From NCBI RefSeq assembly GCF_000429445.1, contig NZ_AUBW01000027.1, positions 1 through 64,000 of the forward strand: DNA of 64,000 bases, given 5' to 3'. The notes under the pieces were generated by a model. That model was not told the origin of the DNA and did not search any database. It saw only the letters and a list, made by a program, of their open reading frames with translations. Position numbers and translations under genes: made by a program. This document shows, in pieces, positions 8,797-17,619 of this stretch. The stretch is from Algoriphagus terrigena DSM 22685. Its GTDB lineage: Bacteria > Bacteroidota > Bacteroidia > Cytophagales > Cyclobacteriaceae. The stretch's first letter is position 1. Each line of letters begins with the position of its first letter.

Positions 8797-9532
8797 TTTA
8801 CCCCACCCTAACCCTCCCCTTAAAGGGAGGGCACTAGAGCAGAGGACTGTCAATACTTTTCATTCAAATCGTAATTCAATATCCAAAAAGGATGGTATTA
8901 TGCCTTCCCAACTCGGACTGTTAAACTGTATTTAACCACTGCTCAAGCACCCTCTCCTAAAGGAGACGGGGGACAAGCCGTCAAGAAATCTTCCGGTGGA
9001 AGATTTTAGGCTTGGGCCAGCATGCAGGGTGGGCCGTGAGGAGGTGAGGTAGAGTAGACCCTGTCCCCAGATTTTAATCCCGATCGCTAGAGTATCGGGA
9101 AGTATAGCATATCGGTAGCTGAGGGAGGATTCCTCGATTTTCTCTTTTCCTGATAGTTTCGGTAGGGAGTGGCTTGGATTGGAGCAGGATCTTCCAGTCT
9201 ACCACTGCTCAAGCTCCCTCTCCATGTGAGCCAGTCCCGAGTAGCATAGCGGATCGGGAAGAGGGTTGGGGTGAGGTAGTGAAGGGAGGGATGAGGTAGG
9301 AGAGAGCCTGTCTCGACAGCTGTACGGGAGCAGGGTTGTTTAGTTCCAGATTTTTCCATTTATTGGCAACCAACTCACTACCAAAGATTTGCAAACTTTA
9401 AACCAATCGAAATCTGACCTGATCTTCAGGACTTGAATTTTCGATGTTAAATCTATGGTGTGTGGAGCATAATTATTGGTCATGCACTGCCCGATCCCTA
9501 ATAGTGTAATACCTAAAGTCAAGCATATTGAT
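8797..9532. other. Repeat-rich intergenic region between DUF559 and KilA-N
   Basis: No gene supported. It starts with an inverted copy of the CCCTCCCCTTAAAGGGAGGG-type repeat (8802-8835), then a long GTTGCAGGGTGGG-family copy (8936-9117) and a shorter one (9200-9265). The last about 170 bp before the KilA-N start are free of repeats and should hold its promoter. Confidence 0.6.
8936..9117. repeat. Dispersed GTTGCAGGGTGGG-family repeat, second long copy
   Basis: This copy parallels 8081-8235 from CACTGCTCAAGC through AAAGGAGACGGGGGACAAGC, the TCTTCC-GGT-GGAAGA hairpin and GGGCCAGCATGCAGGGTGGG, then runs into ATTTTAATCCCGATCGCTAG and TATCGGGA. Confidence 0.75.
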
Positions 9533-10360
9533 ATGGCAAAGAATAAAAAAATAGAAGTAAAAGGAACAGAAATCACCATTTTCAAAGCTGAAATGGATGA
9601 TTATATTTCGCTGACTGATATTGCCCGTTATAAAGATGCTACCAATACGGACGATATTATCAAAAACTGGCTGCGGAATAGAAATACGATAGAGTTGTTG
9701 GGTTTTTGGGAGCAAATGTATAATCCGGATTTTAAACCCGTCGAATTCGACGGGTTTAGAAAACAAGCTGGCCTAAATAGCTTTGTGCTGACACCTAAGC
9801 GATGGATTGAAACTACCAACGCTATCGGAATGGTATCAAAATCTGGCAGGTATGGAGGAACCTATGCCCACAAGGATATCGCTTTTGAGTTTGCTTCGTG
9901 GGTTTCCATTGAGTTTAAACTCTACATAATCAAAGAATTTCAGCGATTAAAAGAAAGTGAAAGCGACCGTTTAAAACTCGGATGGAATTTCCAGCGAACG
10001 CTTGCCAAAGTAAATTACCATATCCATACCGATGCCATTAAAGAAAAACTGATTCCGGATGCAATCAGCAAACAACAGGCATCTTTTATCTACGCCAGTG
10101 AAGCTGATGTACTTAATATGGCACTCTTTGGTAAGACCGCCAAGCAGTGGCGCAATGAGAATCCAGATCTCAATGGAAATATTCGTGATTACGCCGCCAT
10201 TGAGCAACTGGTTGTCCTATCCAACATGGAAAGTACAAATGCATTATTGCTACATCAAGGGATGGAGCAAAGCGAACGGCTTATCCAGCTTAACGAAATG
10301 GCTATTACCCAGATGAGGTCGCTGCTAAGTCATACTACTGCTATTAAGAAACTGAAATGA
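9533..10360 (+). CDS. KilA-N domain protein
   Basis: The product is 275 residues from the ATG at 9533 (MAKNKKIEVKG); the open frame begins at 9476 but the extra 19 residues look like read-through of intergenic DNA. An N-terminal KilA-N domain covers about residues 5-130: DDYISLTDIARY near its start, DIIKNWLRNRNTIELLGFWE, and GGTYAHKDIAFEFASWVS, the family's signature end. KilA-N is a DNA-binding fold first seen in phage and large DNA viruses. The C-terminal half is helical and could oligomerise. The gene stands alone among repeats, and a second copy begins off the left edge of the window, so it is probably a duplicated selfish or phage-derived gene. Confidence 0.88.
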   Translation: MAKNKKIEVKGTEITIFKAEMDDYISLTDIARYKDATNTDDIIKNWLRNRNTIELLGFWEQMYNPDFKPVEFDGFRKQAGLNSFVLTPKRWIETTNAIGMVSKSGRYGGTYAHKDIAFEFASWVSIEFKLYIIKEFQRLKESESDRLKLGWNFQRTLAKVNYHIHTDAIKEKLIPDAISKQQASFIYASEADVLNMALFGKTAKQWRNENPDLNGNIRDYAAIEQLVVLSNMESTNALLLHQGMEQSERLIQLNEMAITQMRSLLSHTTAIKKLK

Positions 10361-10570
10361 AAGCAAAGAAGGACTAAAAGATATACTTCTATGGAAGTAC
10401 TGAAAAACCTTGTATTTCCTTCATGTTTCAACTAAAAATACCTTGTACGGCTTGGGCCAGGTTGCAGGGTGGGTTTGTGGAGGGTGAGGTAAAAGAGCCT
10501 GTCCCGAGATTTTAATCCCGATCGTTTAAGAATCGGGAAGCGCAGCGGGAGTTTGGGTGAGGTGCCCAGC

Positions 10571-10680
10571 AATACCCATCCAAAAAGTCCCATCGGGACG
10601 TCCGATTCCATAGCCAGCCATTTTAATGGCTGGAAAAAGGAAGAAAATAGATCCTAGAGTCCCATCGGGACGGCACATAT
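10571..10680. repeat. REP-like module, copy 2
   Basis: Near-identical to 7892-8003, with the perfect inverted repeat CCAGCCATT-TT-AATGGCTGG at 10614-10633 between two GTCCCATCGGGAC near-palindromes. Confidence 0.8.
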
Positions 10681-11094
10681 TCCATCGGTCTTTTCGGTTG
10701 ATGGCTTCGATTCAGGTTGAGGCCATCTCGGAATGGACTCGAATATCCCTCTCTACCACTGCTCAAGCTCCCTCTCCATGTGAGCCAGTCCCGAGATTTT
10801 AATCCCGATAGTTAGAATCGGGAAGTGCAACGGATCGGGAAGCCAGCCTGCAAAGCCTGTCCCGATAGCGTAGCATATCGGGAGTTGGTTTTCTCATAAC
10901 TAATTCTTTTCTTGGTGTACCAACTTCTCTACCACCGATTTGCAACCCGTTTATCCCCCGATGATCCCTGCATTCCGGTTTTTGCAGAAACCGGAGTGTG
11001 TAGTGAATATGGTAAGTCATTGAAATACAATCGTTAATCTCGAAAAAAACAAAAAGGCAAACGTCATAGCTTTCCTAGACTTATTGCAATTAGC

Positions 11095-11135
11095 GATCCA
11101 ACAGCGAACGATAAACCTCACAAAATGGCGCAAAT
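11095..11135. repeat. AAAATGGCG linker 1 (cassette-like array)
   Basis: The sequence CCAACAGCG... followed by CAAAATGGCG (11121-11130) recurs in form before or after other genes in this island (12897-12930 and 13667-13692). It is possibly an attC-like recombination site, but the core inverted repeats of attC are not clear. Confidence 0.35.
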
Positions 11136-11156
11136 AAGCGAGCGGCAAATAGGACA

Positions 11157-11879
11157 ATGAAATACCCGGCATTGATTTGTATAATATTCATTCTCTTTTT
11201 CCCTAAAAAGGATGAGAAATTTCCAATATCAATAGAAGGAGATTGGATAGAAGTATGTGAAGAAACTGAGCGGGTTTATGATTGGTTAGGACTTAGATTT
11301 GAGAACGATACCGCATATGAAATAAGTGATTTTGGATTGCTGGCAAAGGGCCCTTATTCAATTATAGAAAATCGCATTATAACAGATGAATCTGATGGGA
11401 TTTTTGAATTCACCATCCTCAATCTTACCGAGGATAGTCTAACAATTGAAAGAAATGGAGACGTAATCCAGTTCTACTCAAGGAGATTAGAGTATGATAA
11501 AGACCTAAAATTTAACTCTATTTCAATATCTACTTATAGATGTATGGATTTGTGTTGGGAGTTTGATTATAGACTAGAAAGCAATGGATTTGAAGTTTTT
11601 GATGGTAAATATAATACCCAAACCATTGGGGTTAGGGAAAGTAAAATGAATGACAACTTGCTTGGGAAAGTAGATAGCCTTTTTAAGTGGTCGAACTTAA
11701 AGTGCATTGACCCAAGATCGGTTCCAGTTGCAATGGATGGTTGGTCAATAAAATTTGATATCAATTATAATGACAACGAATCAATTGCCTTTTCAACAAC
11801 AGATTTTGGAGTTCCTTTTAGACTCAAGCCAATATTTCATTTGGTAGAGAAGCACTTGAAAGAGGAAGGACTAAAGTAA
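11157..11879 (+). CDS. Hypothetical protein with DUF6438-like C-terminal part
   Basis: The 240-residue protein starts with a short hydrophobic stretch (about residues 3-15) that could be a signal or anchor but lacks a lipobox. Residues about 27-110 form a beta-rich domain like a small lipocalin-type fold (GDWIEV, then YDWLGLRFENDTAYEISDFG). Residues about 120-200 (ISISTYRCMDLCWEFDYRLE, then GFEVFDGKY) resemble DUF6438 as I remember it; that match needs a profile search. It is the first gene of an AT-rich run of single unrelated genes. Confidence 0.6.
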   Translation: MKYPALICIIFILFFPKKDEKFPISIEGDWIEVCEETERVYDWLGLRFENDTAYEISDFGLLAKGPYSIIENRIITDESDGIFEFTILNLTEDSLTIERNGDVIQFYSRRLEYDKDLKFNSISISTYRCMDLCWEFDYRLESNGFEVFDGKYNTQTIGVRESKMNDNLLGKVDSLFKWSNLKCIDPRSVPVAMDGWSIKFDINYNDNESIAFSTTDFGVPFRLKPIFHLVEKHLKEEGLK

Positions 11880-12019
11880 TCATCCATTATATGAACTTGG
11901 ATCCAGTCGGCGGTATCTTTAAGAAGTCAGGTGAAAGTAAGAGCATGGAGATCACGACTTCGAATCGGCCGTATCCAACCAGAATCACGTATAAGCCATT
12001 TTAAAAAGACGACACGGAC

Positions 12020-12889
12020 ATGGGGACTTGGGGAACAGCCATAAAGGACAGTGACGCATTTGCTGACATTTACAGCGAATTTTTCGATCTGTATAATAAA
12101 GGCGGGCAACCCGACATCATTTCCAAAAAAATCCTCGACGACAATTGGGAAATTCTTGAAATAGAAGAAGAGAAGAATAGTTTCTGGTTTGCTCTAGCCC
12201 TAGCCCAATGGGAAACAAAATCGCTAGACCCAAAAGTATTGTCGATAGTTGCAGACATAATTACATCCGGTGTTGACTTGAAAATTTGGCTTGAACTTGG
12301 GGCAAGTGAACAAGATATTAAAAAGCGAAAAATTGCACTTGACAAATTCCTTGAAAAAATTGAGTCAGAGAGATCAAAGGCTAAACCGCGAAAAAAAGCA
12401 AAGTTCAGAATACCCGTTTTCGCAAATGGGGACTGCTTGGTTTTTAAATTGAAAAATGGCAACTATGGTGGAGCCGTTGTTTTAGCGACAGACAAAAATC
12501 CTGAAACTGCATACAACTTAGTGGCAACAACAAGGCTAAATCAAAGTGACAAACCGACACTTAAGAACTTTGAAAATGCAGAAGTTTTAATGTGCAATTT
12601 CGGACAGTGGCAAGACAGAGTAGATGTAGCTTGGTATATGCCTGATTTATTTTATAAAGACTATGCTGACGTATATGAAAATATTGGCAAAATCTCAGTG
12701 GACTTAGAGTATGATATAAAGAATTATGAAGGAAAAGGATATTTATTCAAACCTTTGTACACGGCAGGTTGGAGTATGAATGATGCAGCAGAAAGACAAT
12801 TCGAATCTGAAAGGACAAAACCGAAACCGACGAAAATTTTAACTATCAAACAACTGACTAAGAAAGAGAAATGGTGGAAAGTGTTCTAA
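12020..12889 (+). CDS. DUF4259 domain protein
   Basis: The 289-residue protein begins MGTWGTAIKDSDAFADIY, the hallmark start of DUF4259, which covers about residues 1-120 and is helical. Members are often annotated as immunity-like or stand-alone accessory proteins; the function is unknown. A Lys/Arg-rich linker (about 122-132, RSKAKPRKKAKF) leads to a beta-rich C-terminal domain of about 155 residues that is not part of the usual family length. It lies in a run of single-gene units with long linkers rather than in an operon. Confidence 0.8.
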   Translation: MGTWGTAIKDSDAFADIYSEFFDLYNKGGQPDIISKKILDDNWEILEIEEEKNSFWFALALAQWETKSLDPKVLSIVADIITSGVDLKIWLELGASEQDIKKRKIALDKFLEKIESERSKAKPRKKAKFRIPVFANGDCLVFKLKNGNYGGAVVLATDKNPETAYNLVATTRLNQSDKPTLKNFENAEVLMCNFGQWQDRVDVAWYMPDLFYKDYADVYENIGKISVDLEYDIKNYEGKGYLFKPLYTAGWSMNDAAERQFESERTKPKPTKILTIKQLTKKEKWWKVF

Positions 12890-12896
12890 GAAAAAC

Positions 12897-12930
12897 GCCC
12901 TATAACCGGCGCTTGGCAAAATGGCGTTTA
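12897..12930. repeat. AAAATGGCG linker 2
   Basis: CCCTATAACCGGCGC followed by CAAAATGGCG (12917-12926). Same position relative to the gene as linker 3. Confidence 0.35.
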
Positions 12931-13047
12931 GTGCTCCGCAGACACATTTGTGGTTAATCACAGTTTGGTTCTTCACATTAATATTTGTGTTGAAAATTGC
13001 CACCTTTCCCAAACACCAAAACATTGACATCAATTTTCATTGGACAG

Positions 13048-13656
13048 ATGATACATACCAATAGAAAGAAAATAAGAGGATGGAAAAGGAGAATAGGACA
13101 CGTGGATTCTTGGTTCCATACCTACACGACACCTGACTTTAAATCATTTCATAGCCGTGGAGAAGATTATGTTAAAGTAAGAATTAATCCATGGAATAGA
13201 CTATGTGAGAGGGTTCCTCCAAATTGGTACTTCAGACTTATAGTTCAAAGGTTGATTGACATCCATGATCATTGGAAAAAAAGTTATGACGTTTTAAAAG
13301 AACCATTTGATCTACAAATTTGGCTGAATGATCCAAATACGATAAGAAGTCAAGTGGTGTGTGCAAAAGTTGAGAGGACAGGAATAAAAAGAGATAACTA
13401 TTATCGACAAAGCAAAGACAATGTAGAGTTCCCGACTCTTAAATGGAAATCAAAAACATATGACCTCTCAAGATTTGAGTGGACACTGTATGATGACGAA
13501 GATCTTCGATTTAAAAACATTGAGGAACTTAGTTGTGAGGAAATTGAAGAATTAAGGAAATTAGGATTCAAGACCGAAGAAACAGTAATAAATGGACAAT
13601 CTGAGACGATGTATACAAGAAAGGTAGGACATGTTTGGATCGGACGCGAGAAATGA
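13048..13656 (+). CDS. Hypothetical protein, DUF3916-like
   Basis: The 202-residue protein is called from the ATG at 13048 (MIHTNRKKIRGWKRR); the frame is open from 12997 but the upstream residues look non-coding. Features are a basic N-terminus with RGWKRRIG, then VKVRINPWNRL, PPNWYFRLIVQRLIDIHDHW and PFDLQIWLNDPNTIRSQVV. That order matches my memory of DUF3916, a family of unknown function. Codon use is AT-rich like its neighbours. It is another single gene flanked by linkers. Confidence 0.65.
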   Translation: MIHTNRKKIRGWKRRIGHVDSWFHTYTTPDFKSFHSRGEDYVKVRINPWNRLCERVPPNWYFRLIVQRLIDIHDHWKKSYDVLKEPFDLQIWLNDPNTIRSQVVCAKVERTGIKRDNYYRQSKDNVEFPTLKWKSKTYDLSRFEWTLYDDEDLRFKNIEELSCEEIEELRKLGFKTEETVINGQSETMYTRKVGHVWIGREK

Positions 13657-13666
13657 AAACTGCTGC

Positions 13667-13692
13667 CAACAACATGCAAAAAAATGGCGCGG
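13667..13692. repeat. AAAATGGCG linker 3
   Basis: GCCAACAACATGCAA followed by AAAATGGCG (13681-13689), directly after the DUF3916-like gene. Confidence 0.35.
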
Positions 13693-13800
13693 ATATTCTA
13701 AGGCGAAAGTGTTTCATCTAACTTACTCCGGCATCGTGGACAGGGAAGCGGTTTCAAGCACGCCACTTCTTATGAACAAGCGTTGTGTACAAGCTGAAAA

Positions 13801-13878
13801 ATGAGACCGATAACTAAAATATTGACTATAGCTCTGCTATTCGTACTTTATAGTTGTGATTGGACTGAAGAAGGATGA
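13801..13878 (+). pseudogene. Truncated lipoprotein leader 1
   Basis: A 25-codon frame gives a complete SPII signal: positive start, hydrophobic core ITKILTIALLFVLY and a lipobox ending SC, then only DWTEEG before TGA. It looks like the surviving start of a lost lipoprotein gene. Its stop codon overlaps the next start (ATGA). Confidence 0.5.
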
Positions 13879-13946
13879 AAAGGTTGATGATAATACTCTG
13901 TCTTTGCTTTTCAGATGCTTGTGGAAACAAACAGCTCGATTTTTAA
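13875..13946 (+). pseudogene. Truncated lipoprotein leader 2
   Basis: Starting at the ATGA overlap, this 23-codon frame also encodes a lipoprotein signal (MKRLMIILCLCFSDAC, then GN), and it stops at TAA after NKQLDF. In the same frame after the stop, KSKWNESVDGF is readable before another stop, so this is a decayed gene rather than a designed small protein. Whatever lay downstream up to about 14083 is broken in all frames. Confidence 0.5.
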
Positions 13947-14119
13947 AAGTCTAAATGGAACGAAAGTGTTGACGGATTTTGGTGCTGAGGGATACTTCGC
14001 CGAGTGGGGTCCACGGAGTCCACACACACTTGGAGCCTCTTTTTTGAGGATTGATTTTAAAACCCACTACATTTTGATCTATTTTGATGTCTGTGTTCTC
14101 GACCAAACAACATATAGAA

Positions 14120-14608
14120 ATGAACGAAGGCTATCAAGGTATAAACTTGACAGTTTTTGCTATTGGGGTTGACGGGCTAATTAGCAACGACCAAATTGTC
14201 GATACCTTCATTCATTCAAAACAATTCTCATTTGACAGTCTACGTGATTGCGTGAAGGCCGAACCAGAGAAAGGATATTTGAGACAAGCTTTTGACGTTG
14301 ACAAAATAAAAACCTCCGACTTCAAGAAAACGGACAAACAAGGAGCTGCGCAATTCCTTTCTGACCTCCTAAACGAACCGGATTGGGGCGACGACAGAAA
14401 TGACTTTGCTAAACTGATTGACAGATACTTTGAGACTTGCAATACGTCAGCGGGGATTGATTTTTACATAATTTCGAAAGACTGGTTTGACAAAGACGAT
14501 GAAAAAGTAGTCGAACCTGAGAGTTGGGCCTATACATATTACTTTCTTATCATCTCCGTTGACAGAGGTTCCAACTTGTTGACAATAAGTGAATGGATAT
14601 ATGATTGA
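14120..14608 (+). CDS. Hypothetical protein
   Basis: The protein has 162 residues from the ATG at 14120 (MNEGYQGINLTVFAIGVDG); the frame is open from 14084. It is acidic, without signal peptide or membrane segment. The N-terminus is predicted beta-rich; the middle is helical (AAQFLSDLL...FAKLIDRYFETC), followed by IDFYIISKDWFDKDDE and a hydrophobic end. I do not recognise a family. The upstream gene debris suggests it was brought in with other short-lived accessory genes. Confidence 0.6.
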   Translation: MNEGYQGINLTVFAIGVDGLISNDQIVDTFIHSKQFSFDSLRDCVKAEPEKGYLRQAFDVDKIKTSDFKKTDKQGAAQFLSDLLNEPDWGDDRNDFAKLIDRYFETCNTSAGIDFYIISKDWFDKDDEKVVEPESWAYTYYFLIISVDRGSNLLTISEWIYD

Positions 14609-14795
14609 AATAAAGGCTTCATCGCCGTCCAATCTAATCGGCTGTGGTTAGTGGTTTTAGAGTTGGATCAGTTTCCTTTCAAGTCTAGGAAGTGAATTCT
14701 GAACTGATAGAGGGGAAGAATTACAAATCCCCTCCAACCCGACACTGATTCAACTGCTCCCAGCAAGAGCGCTTAAACCTGGCCATCGCAGCCGT

Positions 14796-16628
14796 CTACC
14801 TGCCACTATACTTCTTAAAATTTTCCGCCTGCTCAAAGATCTCCTTATACACCTCATCCCGGTCAACAGGAGGGTAGTCGTTTTCGGCTAAAAGGATAAT
14901 CAGATCCACCTTCAACTCGGCCTTGATGTCGTCACGCTTGCTCCAGTCGGTGTACTTGGCCTTGTCATCCACGACGTCCTTGACCTGCTGGGCCAGGTGA
15001 ACCAGCTTGTCCTCAGGATAGACGAAATCATACTTGATGGCCAGAGCCTTCAGGATATCATAAAAAGCTTTTTCCTCGAAGTCTATCCCCAATTCAGCAA
15101 AGGACTCCTTCTCCTTCTTCATCGCGTAGTAGAGGTCAATGATCTCATTGGTGAAGTCTTCCAACACCTCACTTTGAAGCACATCGGCCTCCTTCCGTTC
15201 ATTGTACTTCTCTACCAGGTGCTGCATCTTTTTGGAAAAATCAACGCCCTTGATCTTGTTGATCCGCTTGAAATCATCGATGGCTTTCGCCAATAGCTTC
15301 TGCAGCAACTTGATCTTGGTATGGGGCAGCTTGATCTTGTCGATCTTGGCCAGGTAGTCCGCCTCAAAGATATCCACCTCCTTTTGATCACCGTCACCCA
15401 ACTTAAAAATCTCCTGCACCCCTTCGCTTTTGATAGCTTCCTGGATCATCTCCCGCACCTTGGCGTTCATCTGATCAGTGTCCGGAGCTTCACCTTTGGT
15501 CAGTTTGAAGACGATGGAGCGCACCGCGATGTAGAAATGGATCTTGTCCTTTTCAGTATTGGTAAACGCCGCCGAACCCGAGCAGATATCATAGGCTGCC
15601 TTCATCCGCTTCACCAGATTCATAAAGCGCTTCTCCAGCTTTTGCGTCAGCTGCACATACTCCGCCGCTTTATTCAGGGTGTTCAGCTGCTGGATCGGCG
15701 AACCGAAAAAGTAGAGGCTGTCATCAAAGTTGTGGAAGACGGCATTCAACAAATCCATATGGTCTTTGACCACGATGATCGACTGTTCAATGTCCTCAAA
15801 GTTCTGACTGTCAATCGTGGAATACTGCTTCAGCGCCAGATTCATCTGCTTCTTGATCCCGATGTAGTCCACCACCAGGCCTTTTGACTTTCCTTCAAAC
15901 TTCCGGTTTACCCGGGAGATCGTCTGGATCAGACTGTGCTCCTGTAGCGGTTTGTCAATATACATGGTATCCAAAAAGGGAACATCAAACCCCGTCAGCC
16001 ACATATCCACCACGATGGCAATCTTGAAATTGCTCTTCGCATTCTTAAACTGCCGGTCGAGTTCCTTCCGGTATTCCTGAGTGCCCAAAGCATTCCACAA
16101 TACCTCCGAATCGTCTTTGGACCTCGTCATCACCATATTGACCCTCGCCATCGGCTTGAGTTCTTTTCTGTCTTTTTCAGAAAGTTCTACACCCGAGTCC
16201 GCTGCCAACACTTCCGCCCACGTAGGTCTCAGGGCGATGACTTCCTGGTACAGCTGATAGGCGATCTCCCGGGTGCTACACACAAACATCGCCTTGCCCA
16301 GGAGCGTACTGCCTTCTTCGATTCGGGCTTCGTAATGGGCCACAAAGTCCCTGGCAATCGCCTCAATTCGTCCCGGATCACCGAGGATCGTCCGCATCTG
16401 CGTGATCTGCCGTTTGCTTTCATCCACTTGGTATTCGTTGGCACCGGCTTCCGCCACCATCGAATAATACTGCTCGATCTCCTGAAGCTTGCTGTTTTCC
16501 AACAGGACCTTGGCAGAGCGCCCTTCATAGACGATCCGCACCGTGATCTCATCCATCACCGACTCAGTCATGGTATAGGTATCCACGATCTCCCCAAACA
16601 CGTCCAGCGGAGTCTTTCCGCCCGGATG
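14796..16628 (-). pseudogene. hsdR: Type I restriction HsdR, C-terminal fragment
   Basis: About 610 codons of a type I restriction-modification motor subunit remain. The fragment begins in the middle of the helicase region (KTPLDVFGEIVDTYTM), contains ATP-helicase motif V/VI-like sequences (MWLTGFDVPFLDTMYIDKP and QTISRVNRKFEGKSKGLVVD) and the C-terminal domain to SGR. The nuclease domain and Walker A/B half are absent, and family members usually exceed 1000 residues. The only nearby start is an internal GTG at 16599-16601; upstream the frame is closed at 16629-16631. There is no hsdM or hsdS. It joins directly to a lantibiotic dehydratase fragment. DNA cleavage activity is not expected. Confidence 0.9.
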
Positions 16629-16978
16629 TCAATTCCCTGTGCCAAAACGAATGTATCGGTTTCCGCCGTATCCGGGTTTTGGACGATTTCCTGGGTGTTG
16701 AGGGGAAGGATGGTTTCAGTTTTATCACTCCATCCGGCAGTGCCGACTGCTGCCCACCTTCCGAAGGGCGTACTTCGGTATTTCCCCCGGAGCAGGTATT
16801 TGTAGACGGTTAGCCGGGTGTCTTCGTCCAGCCTGTCGTAGGTTTTGTCTTGGATCGCTGCATACAGGCTGGGGGAGGAAGAGCGGATTCTGGTCTTGAT
16901 GTCCTCCCAATGTTGCATGACCTTGGAGTCGTCCCGTGGATCGAATCCCAGCAGGGGAATGCGGTAGATAAAGTCCAT
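16615..16978 (-). pseudogene. Lantibiotic dehydratase (LanB-like), N-terminal fragment
   Basis: From an ATG at 16978 with a good purine-rich upstream (GGAAAAAAGAGAAC), the frame encodes YRIPLLGFDPRDD, then SSPSLYAAIQ and the family's diagnostic stretch VYKYLLRGKYRSTPFGRWAA followed by VGTAGWSD. This is the start of a lantibiotic dehydratase, the enzyme that glutamylates and dehydrates Ser/Thr in peptide precursors; full proteins have about 750-1000 residues. Only about 120 residues survive before the sequence passes into hsdR DNA out of frame. No precursor peptide, cyclase or transporter is nearby. Confidence 0.8.
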
Positions 16979-17424
16979 GTTCTCTTTTTTCCGGACATTT
17001 TATTGATCGGAGCCAACAGCCCAAAAAAATGCGGACGGAGAGCGTTATGCCTTGGATGAGGAGATGTTTGCAGCTGATTTTTGTTTAGGCAGCGCTCTTT
17101 CGGGTCATACTGGAAAGGACTTTATTGAGTATTAATGGCGGTATTTTTTTCATTCCAGGGCCAGTCCATATTTTCCACATAGTACATAGAGTGCACAGAA
17201 TCCACAGAATCCACGGATTCCACCCGGTGTTTTGATTTTTTAAAATCGCCCAGCACTTTAGCTCCCCGCAATTGCAAAGACAGGTCCCTGGCAAGCTAAA
17301 GGGTATCGACAGGTTTTTGGTAAAGCCCAGTTTGGCTTTTTTGGAAGCAGGGCAGCAGGCAATTGGCCGCTGGCTTACTTCATTTCAGAGTCTGATTTTT
17401 AGTCGCTTTCATTTCTAATTGACC
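16979..17424. other. Intergenic, upstream of the LanB fragment
   Basis: No gene supported. A short tandem-like run CACAGAATCCACAGAATCCA lies near 17194-17213. The LanB-fragment promoter (minus strand) and the promoter of the following plus-strand gene would both be here. Confidence 0.45.
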
Positions 17425-17619
17425 ATGAACATCAAACGGTGTGTAATCTATGCAAAAGACATCCAACGGATCACGGGCCGGAGTGTGCGGTACAGCCACG
17501 AGGTGATCCGGAAGATCCGCCATCTGACGGAGAAAGAGAAGGGGCAGTATGTGACGGTAGCCGAATTCGCTGCTTTTTCCGGGATACCGGAATCAGAAGT
17601 GTCAGATTACCTTAACTAA
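17425..17619 (+). CDS. Small HTH-like protein, conserved in Bacteroidota
   Basis: The 64-residue protein reads MNIKRCVIYAKDIQRITGRS at its start, then HEVIRKIRHLT and VTVAEFAAFSGIPESEVSDYL. I recognise this as a small protein widespread in Bacteroidota, usually called hypothetical. The two helical pairs look like a minimal helix-turn-helix or excisionase-like fold. I chose the ATG at 17425; a TTG six bases earlier is in frame. In other genomes, as I remember it, it sits near DUF6266 and DUF5675 genes, as it does here. Confidence 0.65.
   Translation: MNIKRCVIYAKDIQRITGRSVRYSHEVIRKIRHLTEKEKGQYVTVAEFAAFSGIPESEVSDYLN

Larger units (their letters stand above)
10361..11156. other. Repeat-rich intergenic region after KilA-N
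   Basis: No gene supported. It contains the duplicated flank (to 10491), a GTTGCAGGGTGGG copy, the second GTCCCATCGGGAC module (10571-10680), a CTCAAGCTCCCTCTCC copy (10755-10881) and a hairpin CCGGTTT-TTGCAG-AAACCGG at 10976-10995. The end (about 11090-11156) is the first AAAATGGCG linker of the cassette-like array. Confidence 0.6.

Noticed and set aside
13915..14172. 85-codon frame overlapping decayed lipoprotein DNA
   Set aside because: No start site or protein character; it lies in the broken region between the lipoprotein leader and the next gene.
14796..16978. A working type I restriction system or lanthipeptide cluster
   Set aside because: HsdR lacks its nuclease and Walker half, HsdM/HsdS are absent, and only about 120 residues of the dehydratase remain.
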